From G965198795 sp965198795 (GTDB taxonomy: Bacteria; Pseudomonadota; Alphaproteobacteria; Rhodospirillales; Casp-alpha2), in contig OZ240674.1 of NCBI GenBank assembly GCA_965198795.1, positions 558,001 through 622,000 of the forward strand: 64,000 nt of DNA, in the 5' to 3' direction. This document shows, in pieces, positions 1-8,894 of this stretch (position 1 is the first letter of the stretch; every line of letters starts with the position of its first letter). The notes beneath the pieces were generated by a model. It saw only the letters and a list, made by a program, of their open reading frames with translations, was not told where the DNA came from and searched no databases. A program made the position numbers and the translations under genes.

Positions 1-740
1 TCATCGACAAAGACCGAGATCGCATGCATCGCCGAGGCCGAAATGCTTTGGTCCTCCAGAAAATGACTTGCTTTTCTTAAAAATCCCTTGGTTCGGAATA
101 CACTGATCCAATCATGTTCAAGGATTTTCTCGCCGAGGCAAAAAGAGCCATCTGGCCGAAAGCCCTGGCCCGTGCGACGCGCATTCAGGCCAATCGTATT
201 CGAAACCCCGCCAAAAACTAGCTTGGGAATGTCCGCCAAGGGCAATAGACCGTCCGCCAACAGTTTCCAGAGAAGCGTATCAGGCCTCTGTACCGCTCTT
301 TCACCGTCGAAATGGATTGGTGAAATTGGCCGGACTTTCGAAGCTGTGCGCGCGGACTCGCCATAGCCCCACCAATCCGCGAACAAAATTATAAGTTCTG
401 GCGGGTTGAGAGAAAGATGGCGCCGCCACAACGATAACGCTTTGTAGGGGCCATTGGAGAGGCCGCCGAGATTATAAAAATCTCTGTTGAACACGCTCTC
501 GCGCACGTGCAGTGAGCGACTGGTTCCCATAACAACAACTTGCGCCTGGCGTTTCTTCAAAGACTCGAGCTTGACCTGACCCAACGGGTGCGCAAGGCCG
601 CCATAAATCAAGCGTCCGCTTTGCTGTCGGTCAACGATCGACAAGACGGACGCCATCTCGCCGGAACGGAACAAGATAACTGCCCCTAAGGCGACGATTG
701 ATAATAAAATAAAATATCCAAAAATAATAAATCGACCCAT
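1..740 (-). CDS. SGNH/AlgJ-like protein, partner of MBOAT acyltransferase (3' end outside window)
   Basis: This reading frame stays open from an ATG at 740 to the left edge of the window (about 246 codons, no stop), so the C-terminus is missing. The protein begins with one membrane segment (about residues 4-24, FIIFGYFILLSIVALGAVI), followed by a soluble part containing V-V-V-M-G-T-S-R-S at about residue 72. The hydrophobic strand plus GTSR motif is typical of the first block of SGNH-fold proteins that accompany membrane O-acyltransferases, such as AlgJ/AlgX-like proteins. It lies 55 bp downstream of the MBOAT gene on the same strand, so the two are probably co-transcribed and act together in periplasmic O-acetylation of a polysaccharide. 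The family assignment is moderate because the catalytic Asp-His block is outside the window. Confidence 0.7.
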   Translation of the reverse strand, partial: MGRFIIFGYFILLSIVALGAVILFRSGEMASVLSIVDRQQSGRLIYGGLAHPLGQVKLESLKKRQAQVVVMGTSRSLHVRESVFNRDFYNLGGLSNGPYKALSLWRRHLSLNPPELIILFADWWGYGESARTASKVRPISPIHFDGERAVQRPDTLLWKLLADGLLPLADIPKLVFGGVSNTIGLNARRTGQGFRPDGSFCLGEKILEHDWISVFRTKGFLRKASHFLEDQSISASAMHAISVFVD

Positions 741-795
741 GAATTTTTGATCTCCTTTTGTTTTATGATATTTTAAAAAGAACATAAAAATGACC

Positions 796-2325
796 CTAAA
801 ACTGAAAATACAGGAATTTTTGAGGCGCGCCGCCAAAATACAATGCGCCGATGAAGAGGCCCACGACAAAAATTCCAAACAAAAATCCAAACGTTGGCCG
901 CATCCATATATTGGTTGAACCGTATTGCCGGATGAATTTGGCGTGATCAAGCGCGGGACGGTATGACGCTAGGCACTGATAGATATTGGGTCCAAGGATC
1001 GAAATTAAAATACCAACGACAATGGCCCCGAGACCCTGAACGCCGCCCGCCGATAACAAGGCATAAGCATGGGCGCCATCGAAATCGACAAACGGAGACA
1101 ATGCGCCGGGCACGAAATTCGACAACCTGTTGGGTATTAAGATACCGCCCTGACCGAGCAATCCTTTCCAAATGACAAACGCGGTTTCCATTGTTTGTGC
1201 TCGAAAAAGGACCCAGGCCATCATCACAAACGCCATGGTCGCAAACCAGCCGATTGGGGCAGGAGGAACCCATCCAAAGCGCCGGCACCCATGAGCGGCG
1301 GCGAGCCCAACACCGTGAATCAAGCCCCAAATCAAGAAAGTGTGTCCCGCTCCGTGCCACAAACCGCCTAGCAACATGGTGAGGGTGATCGCGCCTGTTT
1401 GCCGGGCGAAGCCATGCCGGTTGCCGCCAAGCGGCCGGTAAAGCGCCATGGACAGGAACCGGCCCAGGGTGACGTGCCACCGCCGCCAAAAATCGATCAG
1501 AGATCGCGAACGATACGGCGACCAAAAATTGATGGGAAGCCGGATACCGAACATTCTTGCGAGACCAAGCGCCATGTCGCTATAGGCGGAAAAGTCGAAG
1601 TAGATTTGCACGGCGTAGCCAACAGTTCCAGTCCAAGCCGTCAACAAGTCCACGTTACCGGTTAACGCCGCACTGGCGAAAACATGATCCACAATCCGGC
1701 TGACCGGTTCGGCAATCAACGCCATTTTCGCGAAACCGAAAATAAATATCGTCCCGCCCACCGCCATATTGGCGTAGACTGGTCTTGAAAGCGTTCGCAA
1801 CCGCCGAAGCTGTGGAATCAGTTCCTTCGGAAGCACGATCGGACCCGCGATCAATTGTGGGAAAAACGCCAAGTACGTCAGGCTTTCCAGCCAGCTATCC
1901 GCCAACCGGCCATCCTTGGGCGTGCCGCCCCGGTAAACCGCCCCAAGAAACGCCAAGGCCTGGAAGGTGTAAAAGCTCAACCCTATCGGCAAGGGGGGCA
2001 CGCCGGCGACCGCGGAACCGCCCACGACCGAAGCCGCGAAATTGAGATATTTATAAAAGAAAAGCGGAGCGAGGATTCCAATCACCGAGCTTGCGAACAC
2101 CAAGCGCCGCAAGCGTCCCGCACTATAGTGGCCACCCGCAAGCATGATCCCGCTCACCCAGATCAGAAGCGCCAGGTCACGGGGTTCTGTATATGCGTAA
2201 AAACACAAAGACCCGCCATATACCCATATTATGGCGGCGCGCCCAAAATTCCGGACAAAAATATAATAAAAAACCAAAAATATTGACAAAAATAACCAAA
2301 TAAAAACTGGATCATGATATAACAT
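796..2325 (-). CDS. MBOAT family O-acyltransferase (AlgI/PatA-like)
   Basis: This 509-residue polytopic membrane protein transfers acyl groups, usually acetyl, across the inner membrane to an exported polysaccharide. The MBOAT signatures are visible: Y-F-D-F-S-A-Y-S-D at residues 242-250, F-W-R-R-W-H at 279-284, and the catalytic-histidine block G-L-W-H-G-A-G-H around residues 321-328 followed by a hydrophobic helix. Length is normal for AlgI-like proteins (about 460-520). The start at 2325 lies in an AT-rich leader without a clear Shine-Dalgarno sequence. The downstream gene on the same strand encodes an SGNH-like partner, the usual arrangement for exopolysaccharide acetylation. The 5' ends of both genes are noticeably more AT-rich than the rest of the window, which suggests acquisition as part of a polysaccharide locus extending leftward. 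The substrate cannot be deduced. Confidence 0.9.
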   Translation of the reverse strand: MLYHDPVFIWLFLSIFLVFYYIFVRNFGRAAIIWVYGGSLCFYAYTEPRDLALLIWVSGIMLAGGHYSAGRLRRLVFASSVIGILAPLFFYKYLNFAASVVGGSAVAGVPPLPIGLSFYTFQALAFLGAVYRGGTPKDGRLADSWLESLTYLAFFPQLIAGPIVLPKELIPQLRRLRTLSRPVYANMAVGGTIFIFGFAKMALIAEPVSRIVDHVFASAALTGNVDLLTAWTGTVGYAVQIYFDFSAYSDMALGLARMFGIRLPINFWSPYRSRSLIDFWRRWHVTLGRFLSMALYRPLGGNRHGFARQTGAITLTMLLGGLWHGAGHTFLIWGLIHGVGLAAAHGCRRFGWVPPAPIGWFATMAFVMMAWVLFRAQTMETAFVIWKGLLGQGGILIPNRLSNFVPGALSPFVDFDGAHAYALLSAGGVQGLGAIVVGILISILGPNIYQCLASYRPALDHAKFIRQYGSTNIWMRPTFGFLFGIFVVGLFIGALYFGGAPQKFLYFQF

Positions 2326-2399
2326 AAAATATCACTTATTAATTTAAAATTGATTTTATTTTTGGGGCTGACATAGATAGCTGAGAAATTCTATTGATT

Positions 2400-2757
2400 T
2401 CAGATGGTTAGGGCAAGGTCTTGCGCCTTTTCGATCTGGCTTGAGTTCATTCGTTCCCAATGGCGTCGCTGGACTCAGCCGCTAACTTATCCCCGGATGA
2501 CACGGCGATATTTAACCACATATGGAGGCGGACAAAATCCTGTGGAACACCTCGTCCTTTTTCGTACATCACACCCAGACCAGCCTGGGTAATGTCACTT
2601 CCCTGTTCGGCGGGAGGCGTCCATTCACGGAGGGCGGTTTTGTAATCACCTCTTTTGAAGGCGGCCGCACCTTTTAGAAAATCAGCGCTCTCGCCCGCCC
2701 CATGCTTCCGAGATGCATGGCGAGGATCAGGCAAAGTGCGACTGTTATGCTTCTCAT
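2400..2757 (-). pseudogene. Sel1-repeat secreted protein, broken by two frameshifts
   Basis: Three frames on the minus strand together make one small secreted Sel1/TPR-like protein. The first, starting at ATG 2757, gives a signal peptide (MRSITVALCLILAMHLGSMG) and then hits a stop. The second frame gives S-A-D-F-L-K-G-A-A-A-F-K-R-G-D-Y-K-T-A and the Sel1 signature G-L-G-V-M-Y-E-K-G-R-G-V-P-Q-D and stops at 2447. The third frame resumes with R-M-N-S-S-Q-I-E-K-A-Q-D-L-A, the usual C-terminal tail of these proteins, and stops at 2400. The gene therefore needs two frame changes, one just after the signal peptide and one about 30 codons before the end. Decay is the simplest reading; assembly indels are possible. 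Confidence 0.8.
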
Positions 2758-3134
2758 ATCGGCACTATAACAAAACCCATTGGGAGTGGAAGAGGTAGGG
2801 AGGGGATTTAACGCATCCCTATCGAACCCCTTTCGCGTTTTGTCATTTCCGTCTTCCCGTTTTGTCGCCGCCCGCGCCCGGGCCGCGGTCCAAACCTGAC
2901 AAAGCGTCCCGCATGTATTTGAACCCGCACGGATAGATTCCAGTCAATTGAGCGGAGAACCGGCAATGGACTTGCCGAGCGGCAGGGCGGCCCGCGCACA
3001 GGCGGCGGAAGCGCCGGGCGGTTAACTTTGTCGGCGCAAACGCTTGAACTTTCAAGGGGGCCAACCGTATGCTTTTTCACGGTGGTTTTCACCTTGGCGT
3101 GCGTGAAAATCGGTTTTCTATATGGAGGAACGCC
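2758..3134. other. Intergenic stretch without recognisable gene
   Basis: About 375 bases separate the broken Sel1 gene (minus strand) from the Mrr-like gene (plus strand), so promoters for both presumably lie here. Open frames in this stretch overlap each other, lack family motifs and look like chance frames. Only the ribosome-binding site of the downstream gene (GGAGGA at about 3124-3129) is clear. Confidence 0.6.
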
Positions 3135-4037
3135 ATGGGAAAATCTTTTACAATTGACAAGGACGCCTTTCCAGATTTGCCTCAGCTCATGCTGGTCACG
3201 GTAAACGCGCTGAGGAAAATGGGCGGCTCCGCCACCATCCATGAACTCTACGAAACCATAGTCGAAGACGAAGAAGTCACCGAAGAAGAACAATCCTGGC
3301 TAATGCCGAACGACAGGCGTTCCAGGTTGAGCTACTATCTGGCTTGGTCTCGAACCTATCTTAAACACGGCGACGCCCTTGAGAATTCAAGCCGCGGTGT
3401 TTGGGCGCTCTCGGATACGGGCAAGAGGATAACCAATCGTAACCAAACCGTTCAAATTCGCGCTCAAGTACTCCAAGAACTCCGTTCCAAGCGTCTCAAG
3501 AAGGATCAGCCGGAAAACCCAGGTCATGCGGTTTCGCGGCCCAGCCGCTCCTTTGAAGAGACGGACGATGACGATGAAAACGATTGGAAATCCAGTCTTC
3601 TTGGAGCCCTCAAGGATATGCATCCATCGGCATTTGAAAGGCTGTCGCAGAGGTTGTTGAGAGAAGCGGGGTTTGTGAAAGTAGAGGTACGGGGGCGGAC
3701 AGGCGACGGCGGGATCGATGGTGTCGGCGTGCTAAGAATAAACCTCATCTCTTTCCAGGTTTATTTTCAATGCAAGCGCTATAAAGGAAACGTGGGCGCA
3801 AAAGAAATTCGGGATTTTCGTGGAGCTCTTCAAGGCCGCGCCGACAAAGGGTTATTTATCACGACGGGTACATTTACGAGCCAGGCCTCGGAAGAAGCAA
3901 CGCGAGACGGAGCCATCCCAATCGATTTGATAGATGGAGAACAATTATGTGACCTGCTAAGGCAATACGAACTCGGGGTCGCAACCACCCGGATTGAGAA
4001 AATCGACGTCAAGCCGGATTGGTTCGAAAGCGTTTAG
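3135..4037 (+). CDS. Mrr-like type IV restriction endonuclease
   Basis: The 300-residue protein is a stand-alone Mrr-type nuclease, an enzyme family that cleaves modified foreign DNA. The N-terminal part (about 1-100) is the winged-helix Mrr_N domain (P-D-L-P-Q-L-M-L-V-T-V-N-A-L start, S-R-G-V-W-A-L-S-D-T-G end). An acidic linker (E-E-T-D-D-D-D-E-N-D, about 141-150) leads to the PD-(D/E)xK-fold catalytic domain with F-E-R-L at 168-171, G-D-G-G-I-D-G at 190-196 and Q-C-K at 212-214; Mrr enzymes characteristically use Q-x-K instead of E-x-K. The start at 3135 is chosen over an in-frame upstream start at 3069 because of a strong GGAGGA six bases upstream and because the protein then begins like its relatives. 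No methyltransferase is adjacent, as expected for type IV. It converges with the neighbouring membrane protein gene, leaving only 11 bases between stops. Confidence 0.9.
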   Translation: MGKSFTIDKDAFPDLPQLMLVTVNALRKMGGSATIHELYETIVEDEEVTEEEQSWLMPNDRRSRLSYYLAWSRTYLKHGDALENSSRGVWALSDTGKRITNRNQTVQIRAQVLQELRSKRLKKDQPENPGHAVSRPSRSFEETDDDDENDWKSSLLGALKDMHPSAFERLSQRLLREAGFVKVEVRGRTGDGGIDGVGVLRINLISFQVYFQCKRYKGNVGAKEIRDFRGALQGRADKGLFITTGTFTSQASEEATRDGAIPIDLIDGEQLCDLLRQYELGVATTRIEKIDVKPDWFESV

Positions 4038-4048
4038 TGTGGACGCTT

Positions 4049-6121
4049 TCAGCGCCCCTCCCGCCACCAGGCGAGCATGAGCAACGACAGCGCCAGCAGC
4101 ATGAGAGCGACGCCCGGCAACAGCGGCGCCTCCTTCAGGCCCGTCACCACGTACGCCTTGTGGCTGACGAGTCCGAGCCAGCCGCGCCCAGCCGTGTCGC
4201 GCCCGGCCTTGACCCGCCGGATGTCGGGAAGCCCGTCGCTCAGCCATACGCTGGCGCCGCCGCTGGCCGTGACCAGGGGCGCCAAAACCTCATCCGTGGC
4301 GCGCAGGTCGGACAACTCCAACGGATTAAGTTTTCCGGCGGCGGCCAGCGCGATGTGCTCTCCGTCCGCCAGCCGGTAAAGACCGATCTCGTCAATATCG
4401 AGCGTGGCCGACGCGACGCCCTTCGCCGTGGCGGGAAGCTTGAGCGTGGTTTCCTCGCCCGACGGCGCCGTCACGGTGACGCCGGGCGTTTCCCGGGCGA
4501 GCGTGCGGCGCTCCACGGTCAAGGTCCGCCCTTTCACCGACGCCTTCAATCGTTCTTCCTCCAGATCTGGTTCTTTCATCAGCCAGTGCGCCAGACGCCG
4601 CAGCAGTTCGCCTTGCGGCCCGCCCCCCTCGTAGCCCCGGGCCCAAAGCCAGATGTGGTCGGACATCAATTGAGCGACACGGCCCTCGCCGACCCGCTCC
4701 AGCACCAGCAGCGGGGCGCCCCCGGCCCCGGTGATCAGCGTCTCGCCGCCCTTCACGTCCCCCTGAACCTGGCGGAACCACCGCCCCCAACTGGGAGCTT
4801 CCTCGGGACCGGAGGCTTTGGCGAGCGGCTCCGTCACCGGGTGGCGGCGCCCAAGATCGGAAGCGCGTGGTTTGAACCCCTGGCTCAGCACATCGCCCGT
4901 CGGCGCCACCGGCAGCACGTTCCGAAGGCCGGTCAGATACAGGCTTTCAAGACCGGCGAATTCAGGCCCCACGGCCAGCAGCAGCGCGCCCCCCTTTCGA
5001 ACATACTCGGCGATGTTCACCAGATGGCGCCGCGGGATGACGTCACGCACCAGATAGCGGTCAAACACGATCAGGTCGAATTCGTCCAGGCGCTCCTCGA
5101 ACAGTTGGCGGGTCGGAAACGCGATCAGGGCCAGTTCGTTGGTCGGCGTGAAGTCTTCCTTGTCCGGCGGGCGCAGAATGGTGAAGTGAACCAGATCGAC
5201 GCTGGGGTCCGACTTGAGCAGATTCCGCCAAGTGCGTTCTCCGGGATGCGGCTGACCGGAAATCAACAACACCCGCAAGCGGTCCCGCACCCCGTTTATC
5301 CGCACGAGAGCCGTATTGTTGACGGTGGACAGTTCACCCGCCAACGGCGTGACTTCCAACTCGACCAGCGCCGGGCCGGCATGATCGAGAGTGACCTTGC
5401 TCTCGCGGACCTCGCCGGCGGGCGCGAGGGCCGTTTCCACCTTTTTGCCGTCAACGCGGATCTGGACGGAAACCTGGCCTCCCGCAGCCGCCGCACCGCG
5501 GTCCTCGACCTGATAAGAGATCGTCACCTGTTTGCCGACGATGCCATAGGCGGGCGCTTGCGTGACAACCAGGTGGCGGTCACGCTCGTTCTTCGCCCCT
5601 GTCAACAGCACATGGACAGGAGCGCCGAAGCGCCGCTCCTCCACATCGCCGGGCAAATCATGAACCTGACCGTCGGTGACCAGGACGGCGCCCGCGAACC
5701 GGCTGGCGGGAACGTCCGCCAAGGCGGTCTCCAGGGCGGAGTAAAGCCGTGTGCCCCTGTCCCGGACCCCGGCGTCGTCGGTAACGCGGACGAGACGGAC
5801 GTCCAGGTTCGTCTCCACGTCCAGGCGTTCGCGGAGTTTGACCTCCGCCTCGGCCACTTGGGAAAGCCGCTCTCCGGTCCGCTGGCTGGACGTTTCATCC
5901 AGAACGACAACCACGATGTCGTCTTGCGGGCCGCGTTCCTCCCGAACCACGCGCGGGTCCATCAAGGCGAGGAACAACGTCCCCAGAAAGGCCAGCCGGC
6001 ACCAGCCGCGGCCGTCCCGAACCAGGCTGATCCCCAGCAAGACGAGCGATATGGCGCCGAATATCGCCAGAATCCAGGGAGCGGCCAGGGGCGCGAACTG
6101 AATGCTGTCACCCGGACTCAC
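4049..6121 (-). CDS. Large membrane-anchored protein of the MoxR/DUF58/DUF4159 cluster (GATase1-like/VWA-like)
   Basis: This 690-residue protein closes the leftward MoxR operon. It starts with two membrane helices (about 10-50: A-P-W-I-L-A-I-F-G-A-I-S-L-V and C-R-L-A-F-L-G-T-L-F), then a stretch resembling a von Willebrand A fold (D-D-I-V-V-V-V-L-D-E-T-S-S, F-A-G-A-V-L-V-T-D-G-Q), a long periplasmic region with a glutamine-amidotransferase-like segment (Y-V-R-K-G-G-A-L-L-L-A-V-G-P-E-F), and a C-terminal helix (L-L-P-G-V-A-L-M-L-L-A-L-S-L-L) with a basic tail. This architecture is usual for the last gene of alphaproteobacterial MoxR-DUF58-DUF4159 clusters. The start is a GTG at 6121 behind GAGGGAG. 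The molecular role is unknown; MoxR clusters are generally linked to folding or assembly of protein complexes at the membrane. Confidence 0.8.
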   Translation of the reverse strand: MSPGDSIQFAPLAAPWILAIFGAISLVLLGISLVRDGRGWCRLAFLGTLFLALMDPRVVREERGPQDDIVVVVLDETSSQRTGERLSQVAEAEVKLRERLDVETNLDVRLVRVTDDAGVRDRGTRLYSALETALADVPASRFAGAVLVTDGQVHDLPGDVEERRFGAPVHVLLTGAKNERDRHLVVTQAPAYGIVGKQVTISYQVEDRGAAAAGGQVSVQIRVDGKKVETALAPAGEVRESKVTLDHAGPALVELEVTPLAGELSTVNNTALVRINGVRDRLRVLLISGQPHPGERTWRNLLKSDPSVDLVHFTILRPPDKEDFTPTNELALIAFPTRQLFEERLDEFDLIVFDRYLVRDVIPRRHLVNIAEYVRKGGALLLAVGPEFAGLESLYLTGLRNVLPVAPTGDVLSQGFKPRASDLGRRHPVTEPLAKASGPEEAPSWGRWFRQVQGDVKGGETLITGAGGAPLLVLERVGEGRVAQLMSDHIWLWARGYEGGGPQGELLRRLAHWLMKEPDLEEERLKASVKGRTLTVERRTLARETPGVTVTAPSGEETTLKLPATAKGVASATLDIDEIGLYRLADGEHIALAAAGKLNPLELSDLRATDEVLAPLVTASGGASVWLSDGLPDIRRVKAGRDTAGRGWLGLVSHKAYVVTGLKEAPLLPGVALMLLALSLLMLAWWREGR

Positions 6122-6134
6122 GGGTAACGCTCCC

Positions 6135-8894
6135 TCATTGACCCAGCCTCTTGATGATTTCCGGCAAGTGCACCTGGTCGCCCTTGTAGTTTCCGGTCAG
6201 TGAATACATCACCAGATTGACGCCGAAACGGAAGGCGATCTCGCGCTGGCGCTCGCCGCCGGGCACGACCGGCAGCAAGGGACGCTTGGTCCGTTCATCC
6301 AGAGCCCAGGCTTGCGCCCAACCGTTCGCCCCGGCGACAACCGGCGAAACACCATCGTTCACCCGCTCGCCGGCACGCTCGACGAACAGCGGGCCGTTTT
6401 GAAAACGCCCCGGATAATTCGGCAAAAGATAAAACGACCGGCCGATCACATGGCCCGGCGGCGCGGCCACCAGGGGCGGGATATCCAGGTTCCGGGCGAG
6501 GCGCGCCAATTCTTCCGGCTGAACGCCGGCGCCGGCGCCTGTGTCGAAAATAATATTGCCGCCGTTTCGCAAGAACCGGTTGATGTTGCCCCTGGAGACT
6601 TCGGCGAGGTCCGCCGCGCCCGGAACAACGGCCCAGTAGATCAATGGATAGAACGCGAGTTCGTCAATGCTGGGATCGACGCTGCGGGAAGGCGCCAGTT
6701 CGACGGCTGTCCGGCGGTGCAGGATCAGCCTCAAGCCGTCCAGCCCCAGACGCGTCAACTCATCGACTTCCGGATTACCCGTCAGCACGTAGGCCAACCG
6801 GGTTTCCGCAGCGAGTTCAATGGCCGGCGCGTCATCCTTATCCGCGCCCCGATCGGCATCCTGGGCCGCATCCTGGGCCGCCGCCGGTCCGGCGCCCGCC
6901 GTCAGAACGCCCAACGCCAGCGCGCCCGCGACCGGTCCCGGCCGAAGTATCCCGCGTAGAACCAAGGAGGCGGCAAAATCAACCAGAGCCAGAATAAGAG
7001 CCGCCAACAAAAGGCCCGGCCGCAAATCCGTCGCCGGGGCGATCCGATAATCCCGGATATCAGCGCCGGTGAGGGTGGCGCGAAGGGCGGCCGTCTCGCC
7101 CACGTGAGGGCCGAGGTTCAAGGCCCGCCGGTTCGGGCCCTGGCCGTAAAGGCCCGGCGGATGGGACGCTTGCGGCGCGGCGTCTGCGAAAACGGCGCCG
7201 TCGATGGCGCGGACATCGCCAGGGGCCGGTCTAAGGCGGCCGAACCCGTCAAGAGTCTCAATGGGCCCCAGGGGTTTCGCATCGGTCTTCTCGGTCACCC
7301 CCTGGGATAAATCCACCAGCCGCCGCAACATATCGACGTAAAGACCGGAGAGCGGCAAGTTCGACCATTGCGTATTCGCCGTGGTGTGAACCAGCACCAG
7401 CCAGCCGCCGCCCCGCGCTTCGGCCGTCACCAGGGGCGTTCCGTCGGTCAGCTTCGCCCAGGTCTTATCCGCCAAATTCACCGACGGCCGCGCCAGGACC
7501 TGGCGGGCGACCCTCACATCCGGGGGAATACTAAGACCCGCGAAGGGACTGTCGGAGGGAAAATCCGCAAGCGCCGCGGGCTTGGCCCAACTCAGCGCCC
7601 CGCCGATCACCCGGTCTCCGCTTCTCAGATCGACGGGCAACAACGCCCCGTCTTTCGAAACGGCGCCGCCGTCCCGCGTCGCCTTGGCGAGCAACGGGCC
7701 GGCAAAACGCACCAAAACGCCGCCGTCCGATATCCAATCGTTTAGAATCTTGCGTTCCCCGGGGTCCAGAACACCCGGATCGGCCATGACCATGACGGAC
7801 AAATCGCGGGCAAGGAGATCTGCGACGGCGCCTTTGCGGACTTCCGTGAAAGGGGAGAGGGCGCGGTCCAGATAGTAGCTGGACGTCAGTAAGGGAAGGT
7901 CCTGCCCGCCGCCGCCGGCGGCGATCCCCACGGGCCGGCGGCGCCAGCGTTCATCGACCAACAGAACGGACGCGGCGCTGAACGCGTTCTCGATATCCAG
8001 GCGCGCGACCTTGTTGGCGAGCGCGCTGGGGAGGTCCAGCCGGGCGATGGCTTCCACGTCACCCGCTCCGAAAACCAGGGGGCGGCGGGCGAGCAGGCGT
8101 CCCTTCTCATCAAGTGCGCGGACTTGAACGGTTTCAGCCGCGCCGGCTTCGACGCGAACGACCGGCACTTTGAAGACGCCCGTCTCGACCGCCGGCGCCA
8201 GAACGAGTTTGAGCGACGCGCCGCCGCCGGGCGCGATCACGTCCACGGCGCCATAAGGCTTTAAGCCATCCAGAAACGCCTGGGCGCCCCCATGGTCAAG
8301 TCCATCGGACAGCCAGATTACCTGGGCGGCGCCGTCCGGCGTTAATCCCTCATCGGACGTTAACCGCCGAAGGGCGCCAGCGCGGTCGGGGAACCAGGGA
8401 GACGGTTGAAGCCCGTCCGTTGCTTGCGCCGCGGCGCGCGCCGTCCCGACGGCCAACGGCGGCAGATCACCCGCGCCGGTCTGGCGCGTGGTGGTCAGAA
8501 CGGCGACGGGCCGGCCCTCCCGACCGGCCTTAGCGGTGATTGAACGAATGAAGTCCTTGCGCGCGCCCCAACCGGGCCCGGACGCCCAGCCATCATCAAC
8601 GACCAGCAAAACCGGCCCGGTTCCGAACCAGTTTTCCGCTTCCTCGATCAGGGGGCGGGCGGACGCGAGGATCAACAGCGCCGCCAGCAGAAAGCGCAAG
8701 ATCATCAACCAGGGCGGCGTCCTCGCCGAACTTTCTTGGGTGCTGAACAGCCCCGTCAAAAGCCGCAAGGCCGGGAACTTGATCCGCGCAGGCATGGGCG
8801 GCATTAGACGCAGCAGCCACCAAACGACTGGTAAGGCCAGCAAGCCGGTCAATGCCCAGGGCGCGGCAAACGCAAGGGTTCCCAGGTTCAACAT
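6135..8894 (-). CDS. BatA-like/DUF4159 membrane protein
   Basis: The 919-residue protein has the N-terminal BatA domain (F-A-A-P-W-A-L-T-G-L-L-A-L-P-V-V-W-W-L-L, then P-A-R-I-K-F-P-A-L-R-L-L), a VWA-like central part with a degenerate metal site (V-L-L-V-V-D-D-G-W-A instead of D-x-S-x-S), a helix near residues 640-670, and a C-terminal DUF4159 domain (R-L-A-Y-V-L-T-G-N-P-E-V-D, N-I-I-F-D-T-G-A-G, S-L-T-G-N-Y-K-G-D-Q). It follows the DUF58 gene with a 7-base overlap. The ATG at 8894 has GGGAAC upstream; a GTG at 8906 is an alternative. A 12-bp tandem duplication at 6856-6879 adds an extra A-Q-D-A in a low-complexity acidic linker. Function is inferred only from the cluster. Confidence 0.85.
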   Translation of the reverse strand: MLNLGTLAFAAPWALTGLLALPVVWWLLRLMPPMPARIKFPALRLLTGLFSTQESSARTPPWLMILRFLLAALLILASARPLIEEAENWFGTGPVLLVVDDGWASGPGWGARKDFIRSITAKAGREGRPVAVLTTTRQTGAGDLPPLAVGTARAAAQATDGLQPSPWFPDRAGALRRLTSDEGLTPDGAAQVIWLSDGLDHGGAQAFLDGLKPYGAVDVIAPGGGASLKLVLAPAVETGVFKVPVVRVEAGAAETVQVRALDEKGRLLARRPLVFGAGDVEAIARLDLPSALANKVARLDIENAFSAASVLLVDERWRRRPVGIAAGGGGQDLPLLTSSYYLDRALSPFTEVRKGAVADLLARDLSVMVMADPGVLDPGERKILNDWISDGGVLVRFAGPLLAKATRDGGAVSKDGALLPVDLRSGDRVIGGALSWAKPAALADFPSDSPFAGLSIPPDVRVARQVLARPSVNLADKTWAKLTDGTPLVTAEARGGGWLVLVHTTANTQWSNLPLSGLYVDMLRRLVDLSQGVTEKTDAKPLGPIETLDGFGRLRPAPGDVRAIDGAVFADAAPQASHPPGLYGQGPNRRALNLGPHVGETAALRATLTGADIRDYRIAPATDLRPGLLLAALILALVDFAASLVLRGILRPGPVAGALALGVLTAGAGPAAAQDAAQDADRGADKDDAPAIELAAETRLAYVLTGNPEVDELTRLGLDGLRLILHRRTAVELAPSRSVDPSIDELAFYPLIYWAVVPGAADLAEVSRGNINRFLRNGGNIIFDTGAGAGVQPEELARLARNLDIPPLVAAPPGHVIGRSFYLLPNYPGRFQNGPLFVERAGERVNDGVSPVVAGANGWAQAWALDERTKRPLLPVVPGGERQREIAFRFGVNLVMYSLTGNYKGDQVHLPEIIKRLGQ

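Noticed and set aside
2808..3293. 161-codon minus-strand frame overlapping the start of the Mrr-like gene
   Set aside because: It runs antisense over the Mrr_N domain and has no coherent features; its composition suits a chance frame.
4019..6127. Long plus-strand frame of 702 codons opposite the MoxR-cluster membrane protein
   Set aside because: It is the antisense of a real gene with clear membrane helices and operon context; the plus-strand text is rich in R, P, Q and G with no family pattern, as expected for an antisense frame in GC-rich DNA.
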